This document shows, piece after piece, positions 23,453 to 35,714 of a DNA stretch of 64,000 nt. The translations under genes were made by a program, and so were the position numbers. Position 1 is the stretch's first letter, and every line of letters begins with the position of its first letter. Under the pieces are notes generated by a model that did no database searches, was not told the origin of the DNA, and was given only the letters and a program-made list of their open reading frames with translations. The DNA comes from Saposhnikovia divaricata (Eukaryota; Streptophyta; Magnoliopsida; Apiales; Apiaceae), in contig CM071598.1 in assembly GCA_036435485.1 (NCBI GenBank), positions 138,798,148-138,862,147 on the forward strand, read 5' to 3'.

Positions 23453-23835
23453 CTCCAATGGAAGAAATTTTTATCATATACAACTTCCATGAACTGATCC
23501 AACTTTAACTGAAAATCTTACAACTATCAGAAAGAACATCTTCAACTTTCAATCCAGGTATTTTGTTCAACATGCTTTGTATAGCAGGCCATTTGGGATA
23601 GCAGATCATGGTTATAAACAAACCTGGATGATAAATTGCCCAACAAAATGCAATTGAGTTCAAAAAATTCTGATTCAAATCACGTCCTGAACTCGTAAAA
23701 CTTCCTTCAAGTATGAAAGAGTTTCCCACACTATGATAATTAACATCCCCCTTGAATTATGATTATTTAAGTCACAAATTTTGTTGTACAATTCCGCATG
23801 TATTGTATTCTGGTGTATTGTATACCAATGTAATC
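23453..23835 (-). pseudogene. Helitron replicase N-terminal (Helitron_like_N) fragment
   Basis: Three minus-strand frames join in order to match the Helitron_like_N region of the rolling-circle RepHel protein. From high to low coordinates: an IHAELYN block (about 23835-23770); a GSFTSSGRDLNQNFL block followed by HPGLFITM and PKWPAIQ (23729-23530), matching the family pattern SFTG-PR-M then PDLFITFTCNPKWPEI; and LKLDQFME (about 23500-23453), matching the KMKLDQL block. Two frameshifts separate the pieces. The Rep HUH motif and helicase are not found downstream, so this is a remnant. The match is from memory of family motifs, not a search. Confidence 0.75.
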
Positions 23836-26800
23836 TGGACTGTTCAATAATGGAGAATGTAGTTGGTATAGACGTGCACCTAATTTCAATGTAAGGCCTG
23901 CAATTCATTTTAGTACATGTAACATTTTTAATAACCCACATTAATTTTAGTTACTAATATGATTAGTTTAAAATCATCTGCTTTTGAGTCTATGTATTTT
24001 ATATTATGATGATACATTTTTAATGACTACAGCTTAGATGTCCACATTAATATAGCATATAAACATTACCCATCTGCAAAAACATAGTATGTATTAAAAT
24101 TCATTTCAATGCTATAGATTTTTTGTGGTTACCCTGATTCCTGGACTCGGTGGATAATTATTAAATATTTGATATTGTTGTTAATTGCCATTAGATTTAT
24201 TAAAAGAAGAGTTGTTATAATTATATAAAAATTACCTTTATAGTATCTGATATTGATGTTTATAAGTAAATTCATTACTTTTACCAAATGACAAATCAGT
24301 CGTTCTAATCTTGACCTGCACCTCTGAACCTTCTGATATGAGTACAAAAAATAATTTAGTGTATAAGATAAATTTGATATCATATCACCCGATATTAGCC
24401 ATTCGTCTTAATTTGAAACATATACAAACTTGGCATGGTGTTTATGCAATCCATAACAGGAGCAAATCATCTGCTTTGTCTTAATAGAAATGTTTTCTAC
24501 AACAGTAGCCGGTTGTCTAGTAAGAATAATATAAGCTAAGCTGACAAAACTTTATATCTGACTCCTTGTACTAATGAAAATATAAATAAGTTATCACTAT
24601 TAATAAAATTTTAATCAGATAACGGGGTATAGATCCTACCTGGCCTATAGAAAGATATCAAGATTCATGATATAGAACATCTACCTTGGAGACCTCGGCT
24701 AATAAAATGATAGAATCCATGTCAAACACCATGATTAAAGCGCTTTGAATTATATGTGGCGATAAAGAACATTATAGAATGATATACTTGCTATAGCAAG
24801 GAGAAATGTTTTGATATGTGAATACATTAATAGATATATTTTATACTGTTAATAATAACAAGAAAGTAAAGTAATTTAATTAGTTCGTACATGCATATAC
24901 CTGCATTCCTTATAAAATGTAAAACTCAAATATCGCATCAATCACATTACTGGTAGGTAAGATCAGAAAGTAAACTAATACCTAAGAAACAATCAAATAT
25001 AAGAAGGTTGAAATATAATCGTTTACAATCAGTCAGTTTCGTCATCTTGATGTAAAAGTATTTTGTTTAGGACCCAATTTAAATATGTCAAATCAGGGCT
25101 AACACATATATCTGCAATATGTGTCCACAATTGTTTTGAAAAAATGAAAAAAATGCATCTATACCATCATGAACAAATTTTTATAAAATTAATTTCCCGT
25201 GTAGTATAGAGTTTACGTAAAAAAAAAAAAATTAAGGAATTGCAAAGAAAAATAAGTTATCTTGAAAATGACTAACCTTCAAATAAGGTAGACGATATCA
25301 TATGCTTGAAATTAATGCTTTACGTTATTCTGCATACACAAACCCAACTATAGATATAAGATGTAACAAAAAAAACCATCACATATGGGAAATGACATGT
25401 ATATGGATTTTAACAACTGTCATATAATAAATTACTTTCTTTTAGGACATGGCATCTCAGTTTCACTTGCAAATGGAAAAAATTATGATGCGATCGAATG
25501 CTTAATTTAGAATTAACAGACAACAAAAGAATCCAACCTCAGATTAATGTAAGAGACAAATAAACCTGTCTAAAACACATCTTCTAGACATCTGTTGTGA
25601 TAAGATTAAAACAACTAAAGAGTCCACTATTTTCACCAATTCCCTTCTATGTGTCCCAAAATATAGGCAATCCAAACGTCTTCTTGGTAGGATCACTCTC
25701 AGAATGGTCAGATCTACGAAACAGACGAAACAAAACGATGATGACCATTTTTGTTTGCAAGTTAAAATATTAATTAAGTAACCAAATTCAAGTAGAGAAA
25801 CTGATTAAGTAAGTAACCAAATTCAAGTTATAAAATTAGAGAAAAAATGCAATTGTGACCGACATCCCGGCAATGCCAAAACAATACATATCCATAAAGT
25901 GCAATTCAATCATATGATAAGAATCTGGTAACATATTTGCCTTTACTCGAAATTGGAACCCGAGCATACTTGTTAGAATATAATATGAACACGACCCGTG
26001 ATCCACTCTTCGACCCAAAAATGGGCTTTCGATTGAGGTGGAGTGTTAAAATATAATATAAAGATCCAGTTGGGCCCCAAAATACTGAGGTTAACATTTA
26101 GCTAACTTCAATTTGTGTTTACAATAAATATGACCTAAAATTTTTAGTTACAGCCTATCATAACACTTGGTATTAGATTAGTACTATCAAGAAAATAGCG
26201 ATTAAGGTATTAGTGCCTTCCAATCTATAGAATTTAGACCCCACGTACACAGCATCCCGCAATGACTACACATAAGTAAAATTTGAAAGTTGTGCGCACT
26301 AAAACTTACGTAGTTCCATATTTAATCTTGCATCTCCAGAGTCATGTCATCCCTTTAGCAATTTCCTCGACTTTTGTATCACTTCTCACTTGCTAAAGAT
26401 GTCAGTACACGAATTAATCTTAGAAACATGGGAAGATCAGAGCTGTTAAATTATGGAATGGATTCTGTGTTAAGCTATAGACGGTAATGAGAGATATATA
26501 CACTCACAAAAGCAGCCTCAAAAAAGCCATTTACCCTATAGTTCTATTCTCCATTGGAAATGAGGCATAAGACCATTAGGCTCCAGATTAGTATTTGTTA
26601 GTCCTATATATCTAATTTTGAATGATAGTTAAACTAATTAAAGTCAAAGAATGGTCTCCAGGAAGTGATTGTCAATGGAGCTCCTAACATTGGCTTAAGA
26701 TCAAGAAATACCGCATAATTGAATCGCATCAAAGCTTTAGTATTTCTATTTTTTTCTTCTTAAAAGATTAAATTCTGTAGACTTTCCCTGTGAAGAAGCT

Positions 26801-26962
26801 AATCAAGAATCGTATCATTTAAATAGTGACATCACTTAAAAATATATATATAATTGTTCAATATCTAAAATTGTGTAACGGGTAAAATGAGAGAGGGTAA
26901 GAGCACCACTAAAAGATTAGAAGCATTTCTCTAATGATGCAAAGAATCGAGATGCACCCAAC
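23836..26962. other. Intergenic AT-rich sequence
   Basis: No gene is supported. Several short ORFs lack motifs. Helitron ends to match the replicase fragment were not found by eye. Confidence 0.45.
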
Positions 26963-27070
26963 CCAACGATAGGTTCCCGTCTCTGGAGCCATTCCTTCAG
27001 TCTGCTCATCAATTATTGCAATGCCAAAATCTGCAATTTTAATTAACTTGTCAACAGATATCAATACATT
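26963..27070 (-). pseudogene. Protein kinase activation-loop fragment (Raf-like, STY13 type)
   Basis: Thirty-six uninterrupted minus-strand codons span from NVLIS through KIADFG (the magnesium-binding DFG motif) and the activation loop (EQTEG, APETGTYRW) to the Trp before the APE motif. The order and wording match plant Raf-like Ser/Thr kinases, most closely the STY13 group as I recall it. After Trp the sequence departs from the expected MAPE motif. Before Asn, the HRD-containing sequence is missing. So it is a single exon or exon piece, more likely a captured or duplicated fragment than a working gene. Confidence 0.75.
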
Positions 27071-28209
27071 TCCGTAAATTAAAACATCAGAAAATCGTGA
27101 TCAAAATTTTTTAAACCTATCTACATGTCTGCGCTATACCAAGGATATGGAAATATCAAAAGAAGCGAGATACATATGTAAGAGAATTGGGATGAGAAAA
27201 AAGAGCTTATTATAATACCCGGATCGAATGAAAGCTTCAGTTGAGTGATGGCTGAATAAAACAATAATACACATGTTAATTTAATTATAAAGTACAAAAA
27301 CTCACTAAGAAATCCTACAAAGTAATATAAAGGTACCTGATGTAATACGTGATGAGTTACGCTACGTATTTAAAATATTAATAAGAAAAGGGATGCCCCT
27401 AAAATGTAGCTGACACCTTCAATCATCATCCAAAGCCTCTAGGAAAAATATTCAACACGATCGTATCTGGATTAAATCCAGACCTGGATTAAATCCATAG
27501 TTAAAATAAGACTGAAAGACGACCGAAGATATTATGCATACCCAGCAAAATCTTAGGCAAATTTGAGCATATGGCCTGTGATTTTTTCCTGCTTTTATAT
27601 TGGTGAAAATGTGTATGGCTACATTAATTATAAAAGTTGGGAGTTACCGGCAAATAGCATAAAACTTTAGGGAGCCTTTTGTTATCCATCAAGTTACCGA
27701 AAGTTGAGAGTCCTAGACAAATAGCATCAAATTCATTTTGTAATGTACCTATAGATAAAACTTAATACAATTGGATTGGCACTAAAACATTCGTTACAAC
27801 ATTTCTAGGTAACAAAAAATTAGAAAGAATTAAACAATAGAATGCAAGTTACCAACTCCACTAAAAAATTTATATATAAAAAAAGTAGAATAAAAAAACA
27901 AAGTAGGCTACCTTTTAAACTTGCAAAGTTGCTATTTTTGCCCTTGAACTAAACAACTGCGAAAACATTTATCACTTAAAAACTTATAATTCTCCATCTT
28001 AAAAAAAAATCTAATACAATTTATTAATCACTACATTATGTATGTATTCAGTTGAATACCATATGCTTAAAAGATTAAATACACTAAAATCTGACGTAAT
28101 CCTATTTGAATATATATATATACTTTAAAAAATGTTAAAGGTTAGCTATCGAATTTTTGCACATTTTATGCCAAATATACAAAAGTCAAGAATCATGAGA
28201 TTTGTATTA
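27071..28209. other. Intergenic AT-rich sequence
   Basis: No gene or element end recognised. Confidence 0.45.
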
Positions 28210-28432
28210 CTTCTTTCAAAACAATAGTCTCATTTGACTTTTGGGGACGTATTTTAAAGTGCATTGATCGGATAGCTACACAAATAATTTTTTATTAATT
28301 TTCTAAATATTTAAATTTTTATTCAGAAAATAAATAATTTTAAAAAAATTGTGTAACTATATGTAGTCAATGCAATTTAAAATATGTGCCCAAAAGTCAA
28401 AAGTGACAACTATTTTGAAACGGAATTTCCGA
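28210..28432. mobile_element. Decayed Stowaway-type MITE
   Basis: The segment is an imperfect foldback centred near 28322. Left-arm blocks CATTTGACTTTTGGG and GTATTTTAAAGTGCATTGA are mirrored on the right by CCCAAAAGTCAAAAGTGAC and TCAATGCAATTTAAAATATG. The right tip (TTTTGAAACGG) matches the common plant Stowaway terminus. A TA dinucleotide precedes the left tip. The tips are degraded, so boundaries are approximate. Confidence 0.6.
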
Positions 28433-29953
28433 TCTTTTGTCTAGCAAGTGTAGTAAATAGCGATAAATAGTATACATGTTCTAACTTAAAGCTGGCTCCC
28501 TTTGCAATCTGTATCTATAATGAATCCAACAATAATTGATAAAAGAATTATAACAATAGCTAACGAAAAATACTTGGCAATACAATGCTTTTTCACCACA
28601 TGAAGCATATTGAAGACTTTTTCATGCACCTGCAGTCAAGACAGAAGTCTCAGAAAAAGATAAATATTGTGACTATGCATGTTAATTTCTATTTAACTTA
28701 CTTTAAATATCTTGTATGTTCGATAATAAATGAAAATTTATAATATTCATAAATTAATGCATTATTACAATTTTAAAAATGACTAACATCACTAAATATT
28801 ACAAATGATTTAGTATTCCCTAATCACTAAGGCTTGACAAAACAACATGAAGGTATGGCAGCTACAATATTTATTTTATAACTAATGTAAGCCACAATCA
28901 GATCATTATAAATCAAAATGTACATAGTTATCCGGTCAAGAATAGTGATTTCAAAATGTACCTAATTTGCTGTCAAGAATAACAAAATCAGAATCAGAGC
29001 ATTAAAAGTATGATATTATGTTTCAATTTTAAGAAAAAAAATTGAATTCCAATCAAAGAATTGATCAAACAATCAATGAAAAATGAAGCGTCTACTAAAA
29101 CTCAACACAAAATAGAGTATGTTCATTCTATAATGTAAATTCTCAACTCCTAAGGCAGTTCTAAGAGAATATAAGAGAATATAAAAATGCCACTAACGAA
29201 TATCTAATAATGAAAATTAATTCTATGTCTTATTGGATGCTTTAAATGGAAACCTGTTACAATTATAGCTGTGTTACAATTGTGAGCTACTGTATAGTTT
29301 ACAACAATGTAACTTGTCATAGACTTCTAGAACCAACATGCCAACACTTGTATCATACTATACATTATTACTGAATATTTTAATCAAATATAAATGTGAG
29401 CTATCTAATCTAAATGTAAAGTTGACTTAATAATTACGTTAGAAAACCGTATTTTACCCACTAAACCTTAACTGTGCATAAGACAACCAAATTTATCTCA
29501 CCATCTAATGGACCTTAAACTGAATTTGTTTGTTACATCTCCAAGCTCATACAAATTAAATTCATAGAAATTACTTTAATGAAGGGTGTGTCAACTGGAG
29601 GTAGCCATAAACAATTTAAAACTTGGGGTTATCATTGACTAGAAGAAGAATACAAAACGATGATTACATATCTCAGGAATTTTAATTAAATAGTGATGAA
29701 CTTTTGAATACAGGATTGTCGCTGAATCTGCATAAAAATATACATACAAATTCAAAAACAAGAGAACACAACTGACATGATTATTGAGATTATTACCATC
29801 ATTTTCCAAAAACTTATTTGAGCATTTCATCAAACAACTGACCTACACATGAAAAATCAATAAATTTTTCAACAAACTTATAAAAATTAGTTGTAATCCA
29901 AAAGATTAATTATCATTAGGTGGGAGATAACTATAAGTACAAAAACTTACAAA
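28433..29953. other. Intergenic AT-rich sequence
   Basis: No supported gene. A splice-acceptor-like TGCAG followed by a short open stretch on the minus strand (about 28570-28632) was noted, but no protein family was recognised. Confidence 0.4.
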
Positions 29954-30037
29954 CCTGATTGTTTCACTATTGATGTCCCGATGGCTGGTGTTTCTTCCAT
30001 AGCAGTGTGCAACTTTCAGAAGATAATAAAAACTCGA
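29954..30037 (-). pseudogene. Possible kinase catalytic-loop (HRD) fragment
   Basis: Twenty-eight open minus-strand codons include YGRNTSHRDINSE, which resembles the catalytic loop HGxxFIHRDLKSDN that directly precedes NLLI in Raf-like kinases. The frame then meets a GT-rich, donor-like sequence. It lies 2.9 kb upstream, in transcript order, of the DFG fragment at 26963-27070 on the same strand. The two could be neighbouring exons of one decayed gene. The Lys after HRD is replaced by Asn. Confidence 0.4.
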
Positions 30038-30890
30038 TGCTTGTTTATATGTTATTTTTTTCATGCCGTAAGCAATGGTGTAACCATGAAAAGAGTCGGA
30101 GCCTAACAGAAAAAACCCGGAGCAAATACAATGTAGAAAAATTGAATACCTAAATTTTGAAACTGGAAAGATAAATCATCTTTGGTGCCTAAAATCGCGG
30201 ATCCTGTTATTTTGAAATATGGGGTGATATGCAAGCTATTAATGCACCGGGTATACCCGGATTTCAGAAAAGAAACCATAATACAATAATAAAAATAGCT
30301 AAATTAGGTAGTTGAATCATAAGTGGATAGCCCATTAACCCATTTAGGTTGTCAAAGTTACCAAATTAAGCTTAAAATAGGGATATTTTAGTAAAATCTT
30401 CCATTCTCTTCATTACCTTTTTAGTTATATTGATTTGAGGTATTTAAGGTCATCACCCCACTTTTAAATTTCATACCCTACTTCATTTATCATATTAATT
30501 TATTTTTGTTTGTTAAATATTGTCTACGAAAAAAATGTTTTTTGCAATTTTTTAATACTTTCAATAAATTTCGATTTTCTTTCCAGTTTTTGATAATAAT
30601 CGAGAAAATATTTCGGTTCGATTTATAAATCTATCGATATCTATTCGATTTTTGATAACCATTTTTTATATATTTCGATTTCGATTAACCGAATTAAAAT
30701 CGGTTTCGATTTCGAATAACCGAATGTACACCCCTCTCTAGCAAACTTCTCTTCAAGATTGCATATAGTTGTGCCCATTATCTTGAAACTTGCCTTGTAA
30801 CGTCCTAGTGCCATATCAAAAAAATTGGGATTTTAATTCAGTTATAAGGATTTTTATTTCAATTTATCAGTAAACTATTACTATTAATTA
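30038..30890. other. Intergenic AT-rich sequence
   Basis: 30580-30735 is rich in repeated TTTCGATT and CCGAAT words and ends GTACACCCCTC, like one end of a hAT-type MITE; the partner end is not visible. Confidence 0.4.
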
Positions 30891-31248
30891 TCTATACTAT
30901 ATTATAATAAGCAAAAGGGGGTATAATTTGTAGTTGGTTACCCCTTTTTTTGGTTATCCTTCATTTTTGGTTATCCCTCATTCACAACCGTTAGATCTTC
31001 AACTCAAATAGATAATGACCGTTAGATGCAATAATACTAAAAGTTGTTATATACAGATATCTAAGGTTCGATTCCCTGCAACAACATATTAATTTATATT
31101 TAATACTAAAAATTATTATTTACAAAGATGTAAGGTTTGAATTTTTCCAATAACATATTAAAATTAATATTTATTATATTATACTATACCATAAGCAAAT
31201 TATGAAAAATTAAAAAGTAACCCGTGCTTTGCACGGGTTATAAGCTAG
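30891..31248 (+). mobile_element. Non-autonomous Helitron, 358 bp, both ends intact
   Basis: Starts TCTATACTATATT, directly after A at 30890, and ends AAGCTAG, directly before T at 31249, as expected for insertion between A and T. A perfect 10-bp stem with a 3-base loop (31218-31240) lies 4 bases before the terminal CTAG. It encodes no protein, so it depends on RepHel supplied elsewhere. It carries GGTTCGATTCC near 31074, which resembles a Pol III B box. Confidence 0.88.
31218..31240 (+). terminator. Helitron 3' terminal hairpin
   Basis: TAACCCGTGC and GCACGGGTTA pair perfectly around loop TTT. In Helitrons this palindrome is thought to mark the end of rolling-circle transfer. It is not a transcription terminator. 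Confidence 0.85.
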
Positions 31249-31763
31249 TATTAATAAATTTTGGAGACTTGTGGATCCAAGTTGTTACATTTTTGTTAAT
31301 ATATTTCAACTTAATTCTGATTCAGAATCGAAATTTAAGTTGATTTTCAAAAATGACTCGAAACTTGATCGATATTGTCACGTTTACAAGTAAAATAATG
31401 TAATATGATTATAATAATTATTATACTATGTATTTAAGAAAAATTATTTGAGGTGGCAAAATGAAACTTGAACTGGAATGCTAGTTATATTTCATGACAA
31501 AATAATTTTAGATTTAGCTAACTTTTTGTATCTCTTCTAAATTTTATTAAAAATACATTTAACATTTAATCATTTATGATAAATCAGATATGCTTCTTCG
31601 ATTTTAAATGAAACCAGATATTCATTCATTCATATTTGCATACGATATGCAACTTTTTTTTACTATTTGATTTCAAATTATAAAAATTGAATCAATTTTA
31701 ACATTGCATTCGACTTCATCTCATTAATGTTTTAAGGGCTTTGTTTACTTTCAGCTTGCTTTT
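31249..31763. other. Intergenic AT-rich sequence
   Basis: Nothing recognised. It ends in the GGTAG target site of the next element. Confidence 0.5.
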
Positions 31764-31768
31764 GGTAG

Positions 31769-32492
31769 TGTTATAAGGAGAAATTGGTATAACAATGTTT
31801 TGGAGGTTTGCTAGATTAACGGAGCAAAATACGGATATTTTGCTAAGGAATAGAAGAACAGGGATTAGGGTTTGTGTGTATAGGTGTGGCTGATCTTGTA
31901 TGGTGTTTTCAGTATTAACTGTTTTTCATCCATATCAAGGTGCCTACGTACCCTATTTATAGGAATCAAGCCGTACGTAGTTCTTAGAAAACAAGTTACC
32001 TAGACGGGCTAGGGTTTTAAGAGATAAGCCAAGGCCCAAGTCCATTAACTTTAGGGCTGACGTGTCCAATCCACCGATACAGGATCGTATGGTCCCACCG
32101 ATACAGGATCGTATGGCTTCTATAGTAAGGCTGACTGGTAGGCCACAATGGCCTCGTATACGAGCCTGCTGGGCTTACTCATGCGATGCGGACCCGAATG
32201 CAGAAATACTCATATGACCTCGCTGGGCCTAGCTGTGAGTCTTCATGATAAGTGTATCCTAGGCCGCGCTGGACCTTAACATAAGAGTAGGGATAATGCG
32301 ACCCCTCGCTGGGTGTCATGAGTGAAGCAATCCCTTGCTTGGGATCGTTCTCTTCTGGTAGATGGCAAAGATAGCTTTAAGAACATGTTGGGCTGATCCT
32401 TGCTGGTCGGCTTTGGTAACCCAATTATTATATTTAGGCCCATTATGGCCAAGTGGGCTTGTTCCAAATCTATGCCAGATTCGGGCATAACA
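31769..32492 (-). repeat. 3' LTR of the Tat-like element
   Basis: A 724-bp LTR from TGTTATAAGG to GGGCATAACA. A reverse-strand TATA box lies at 31953-31961 (TATAAATAG on the minus strand). ATAGTAAGGC at 32122-32131 is the unoccupied site matching the MITE insertion in the other LTR. Confidence 0.92.
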
Positions 32493-32504
32493 ACTACCCC
32501 CGAG
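32493..32504 (-). other. Polypurine tract of the Tat-like element
   Basis: On the minus strand CTCGGGGGTAGTT abuts the LTR start. Its position shows that this LTR is the 3' one and the element reads right to left. Confidence 0.75.
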
Positions 32505-32641
32505 TCCATATTGCCATTGTAAATGCGATGTGGAATCAACAATATAACTTGAAATCCCAGCAAAGCGAGGCCTGGGATCGCTGTAAGTGTAGACATCGAT
32601 CGCAATGGGATCGCGTTAAGAGTCTTAGAATTTGAAGAGTT

Positions 32642-32732
32642 GTGCCAACTGTCACGTCTTGAGATTTGCGTTCAACCGTTAGGATCATGACACGTGTCCC
32701 AATCCCTTTCTCTCTCCTGATGCCTATATAAA
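32642..32732 (+). promoter_or_regulatory. Promoter of the antisense accessory gene
   Basis: GTGCCAACTGT (32642-32652), a palindromic G-box GACACGTGTCCCA (32689-32701) and a TATA box CTATATAAA (32724-32732) are spaced as in a plant promoter. The strand is opposite to gag-pol. A leader of about 120 bases follows, up to a GTGAGT donor at 32883. Confidence 0.65.
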
Positions 32733-33209
32733 CCCGTACTTTCTATTCATTTGTCACTTTCCTTATTAACAACACACCGAATTGCTGTCAGTTTGCTCCT
32801 GGATCAAACGCAAGAAATTTCCAAGCTCCATCATCAGCGACCTTAACTTTTCTCGGATTTCTTCAACCTTTCTCAGGAAAAAGTGAGTCTTCGATCTTTT
32901 TAATATTTTAAATTACTATTCTTCATTTTAAATGCATGTTTTGATGTCTTTAATTGTATGCGATGCGATCCCATATGACTGCGATCCCATACTATCAATT
33001 TTACTTTGCGATCCTATCTTCGCTTAGGTAGAATAACTATCCTTTTCTTAGGCTCATAGCCTCTTCCTTTTATTTAGAATAGCGTTCCCTGAATATTCCT
33101 CGTGAGCGAAGTGAGAACACGTAGAGCCTTTCTGTTTGTTTATTCTTTTCTTCCTTTATTCCCTTTTGCTTTCTGTAAGGGCACGCACTTAATTTCACAT
33201 TTTTTTCAG

Positions 33210-35714
33210 ATGTCGCACGACGACAGCTCGAGGACGCCCTCCCCATTTCCTAATGTCCAAATCAGCGAGAAGGCAGCCACCAATATCGCTAAAGCTGCGA
33301 GCACGAGTGACAGCTCGTTTAAGCTGTATTTCGATCCCCTATGGTCAAATGAGGATTATACTAGAGAGGTTCCTTTGTACTCCTGGCGATCCAAACAACC
33401 TTTCGGGTCGCAAAGCCAATGTCTAGGGACCCCCTTCGCTTAAAACGATCCCCATATTGGTACTACTGCGATTGAAAGGGTAGTAGAAGCCCTTCTGAAA
33501 AGAGGAGAGGAAATGATGGAGCCTGTAAGACATATCCTTTCTAAGATTCCTCCTCGCGCAACAACTCCAATTGAAATAACCAGCGATTCTCCAGTGGACT
33601 CGCTTGGCGCGGCGTATTATGACATTGAAGGAGGTGCAGATAACAAAGCAAACTCAGATGATTCTGACTATGAGGAGCCTTCTTCTGATGATGGTGGCCT
33701 CGATGAGGTGTCACGGGTTGTTAATTTCAAAGATTATGACTATATTCCAGAGGCCTCGCCCAACCCTTACATTCCAACCCCTCAGCCAAAATTAGAGGGA
33801 GTTATGGGGGGCCTCGCCCTGAAGATATTCCAGAGGGCTCGAATGTGAAGCCGGGGGTACCTCGCATCTTAGCTTGCCGAGACCTTTCAACCACTCTGAC
33901 AGTCAAAACAATAACTGATGGAGTTAATAGATTTAGGCCAGAGGGCAAAATCATCCTTCCCAAACACGGAATGCGATGCTATCACTTCAATCACGAAGAA
34001 AACAGAGGCAGGGTGCCAAGGATGGTCTTGACAGTTCCTTTGATGAAGATAGGTGTCTCTTCGCCCCTCCATCCATTCGTCAAAGACGTTTGCGAAACCT
34101 ACCATTTAGCTCCCATCCAAATAAGCACAAATGGGTACAGGTCTATGATCGCCCTTTATATTCTTTATCATCAACTTGGATATCCACCAATGGATGCGAG
34201 GACAATGGGCTATTTTCTCTAGCTCAAGCGATGCGGAGCCAAAGATTTTGGCTATGTTTATTTTTCTGTGTGGCCAGAATTTAACAAAAAAGATCTCCTT
34301 CTTGGAAGTATAAGTAATGCAGGGTCGTGGAAAGAACCCTTCTTTTACGTCCATGAGGTTCCTCGCATAAAAACTTCATTCAATTATCTCCCCGTTGGTC
34401 CAGTTCGCACCGCTCTTAAAGGCGAGGAAAAGAAATGGGCTGATGATGTCCTAAAGAAAGCGAGCCGCGAGGATAGAAACATTAGGACCCTTCTCTCCCT
34501 TGAAAATCTAATAGAAAGCCGGTTTCTTAAAGAAGATGTTGGTCTATCTCCTGACGCTGGGCCCTTAAGTGCGAAGCGGGCCTCGCGAAAAAGAAGTGAG
34601 AGAGAAGATGCCTCGTCTTCTTATGTTGAGATAACTGATGAAGAGGGTACATTTTTAGTGCGATGCGACTTTCCGCCTTGCATCAACCTTTTATCTTTAT
34701 ATATTGTGATTTGACTTCGCATTTACATATGTATTTTGCCAAGTTGTCTGACTTTCTCCCTTCAATTGTTTTTCAGGTATGTCACAGCGAAGTGGAAAGG
34801 GCATTGTTCCACCATTCTTGCAGAATGCTGGGAGGTCTACTAAATAAATCCATTCTTCCAAGGTTGTCCCTTCTACGTCAAAGGCAATGGGGACCGTGCC
34901 AAAAATTATTAATGATCCTCCAGCCAATGATACTGCGGTGGAGCGAACCCGGGATTCCCCTGGGCAAAGCCCTCTTAAGCGGGCCAAGAAAGATGAGCTG
35001 AAAGACGGGCCATCTCAGCCGGCCTCCCAAAATATTGTTACTGCAACCGCGACCCAGCACCTGTTCACTTCGCTGGGAAGCAAATATACTGGAGAACCAG
35101 AGGCTACTGGTTGGTGGAAACCGGACCCAGAAGAAAATGCCAACGCTCTGACCAAGTGTTTGGCTGAAGCCTTCATCCGTCAGGCTGGTCACACAAAAAA
35201 TTTTAGGTCTCTTTCCACAACCAATTCCCAACTTGACAAGAGGGTCAAAGTTCTTGAGTTTCAAAAAGAGGAAGACAAACGATCCCTTTTAGAGACACTT
35301 AAACAGAACTTGCGGATGGAGACGGCCTCGCTTCGCACTGAACTGAAGAATGTGAAGAAAGAGAGAAATGACTTTGAAAAATCTTTGAAGGAGCTGCAGA
35401 AATCCAGTGAAGAAGCTGCGAAGTAGAAGGATGATGAGATCGGAAATCTGCAAAACGATCTGGATGTCACGAAGGCTGAGTTCGCTACTGCTGAAGAGAC
35501 GTTTCTGGCGAAGGGTCAAGTTACTTTTATGAAGGGATTCATCCGAACAATTCTTGACTTTGATTAGGACCAGCTTGTTCCAGGTAACGCCGACTTTGCT
35601 GAGACTCTCAAAAAGGAGATCGTAGATGAAGATGCCGAAGAGGCTAGGCTAGCAGCAGAAGCGAGATTGGCGAGCGAAGCTGCTAATGCAAACCAGAATG
35701 AAGCTGATCCTTGA
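33210..35714 (+). pseudogene. Antisense accessory gene, putative gypsy-type transposon domain
   Basis: A 5'-UTR intron (GTGAGT at 32883 to TTTTTTCAG at 33209) ends exactly before ATG 33210. The N-terminal part is Ser/Asp/Glu/Pro-rich. A domain like Pfam's putative gypsy-type transposon family spans about 33845-34600 (LHPFVKDVCETYHLAPIQI, NGYRSMIALYI, PFFYVHE blocks). A second intron probably runs from GTACAT near 34647 to TTTTTCAG at 34776. The last exon holds a Lys/Glu-rich coiled coil (about 35200-35420). Breaks: TAA 33441, a frameshift at a G run near 33806, TAG 34220, TAA 34845, TAG 35424 and a TAG near 35565. Antisense ORFs at this place are known in Tat elements; function is unknown. 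Confidence 0.75.

Noticed and set aside
24640..24740. Minus-strand open stretch ending in a donor-like site
   Set aside because: Short, no recognisable family, and no matching neighbours.
28570..28632. Exon-like minus-strand stretch after TGCAG
   Set aside because: Twenty open codons without family similarity are expected by chance.
30580..30735. hAT-type MITE
   Set aside because: Only one possible end (GTACACCCCTC) is seen; no partner terminus or duplication.
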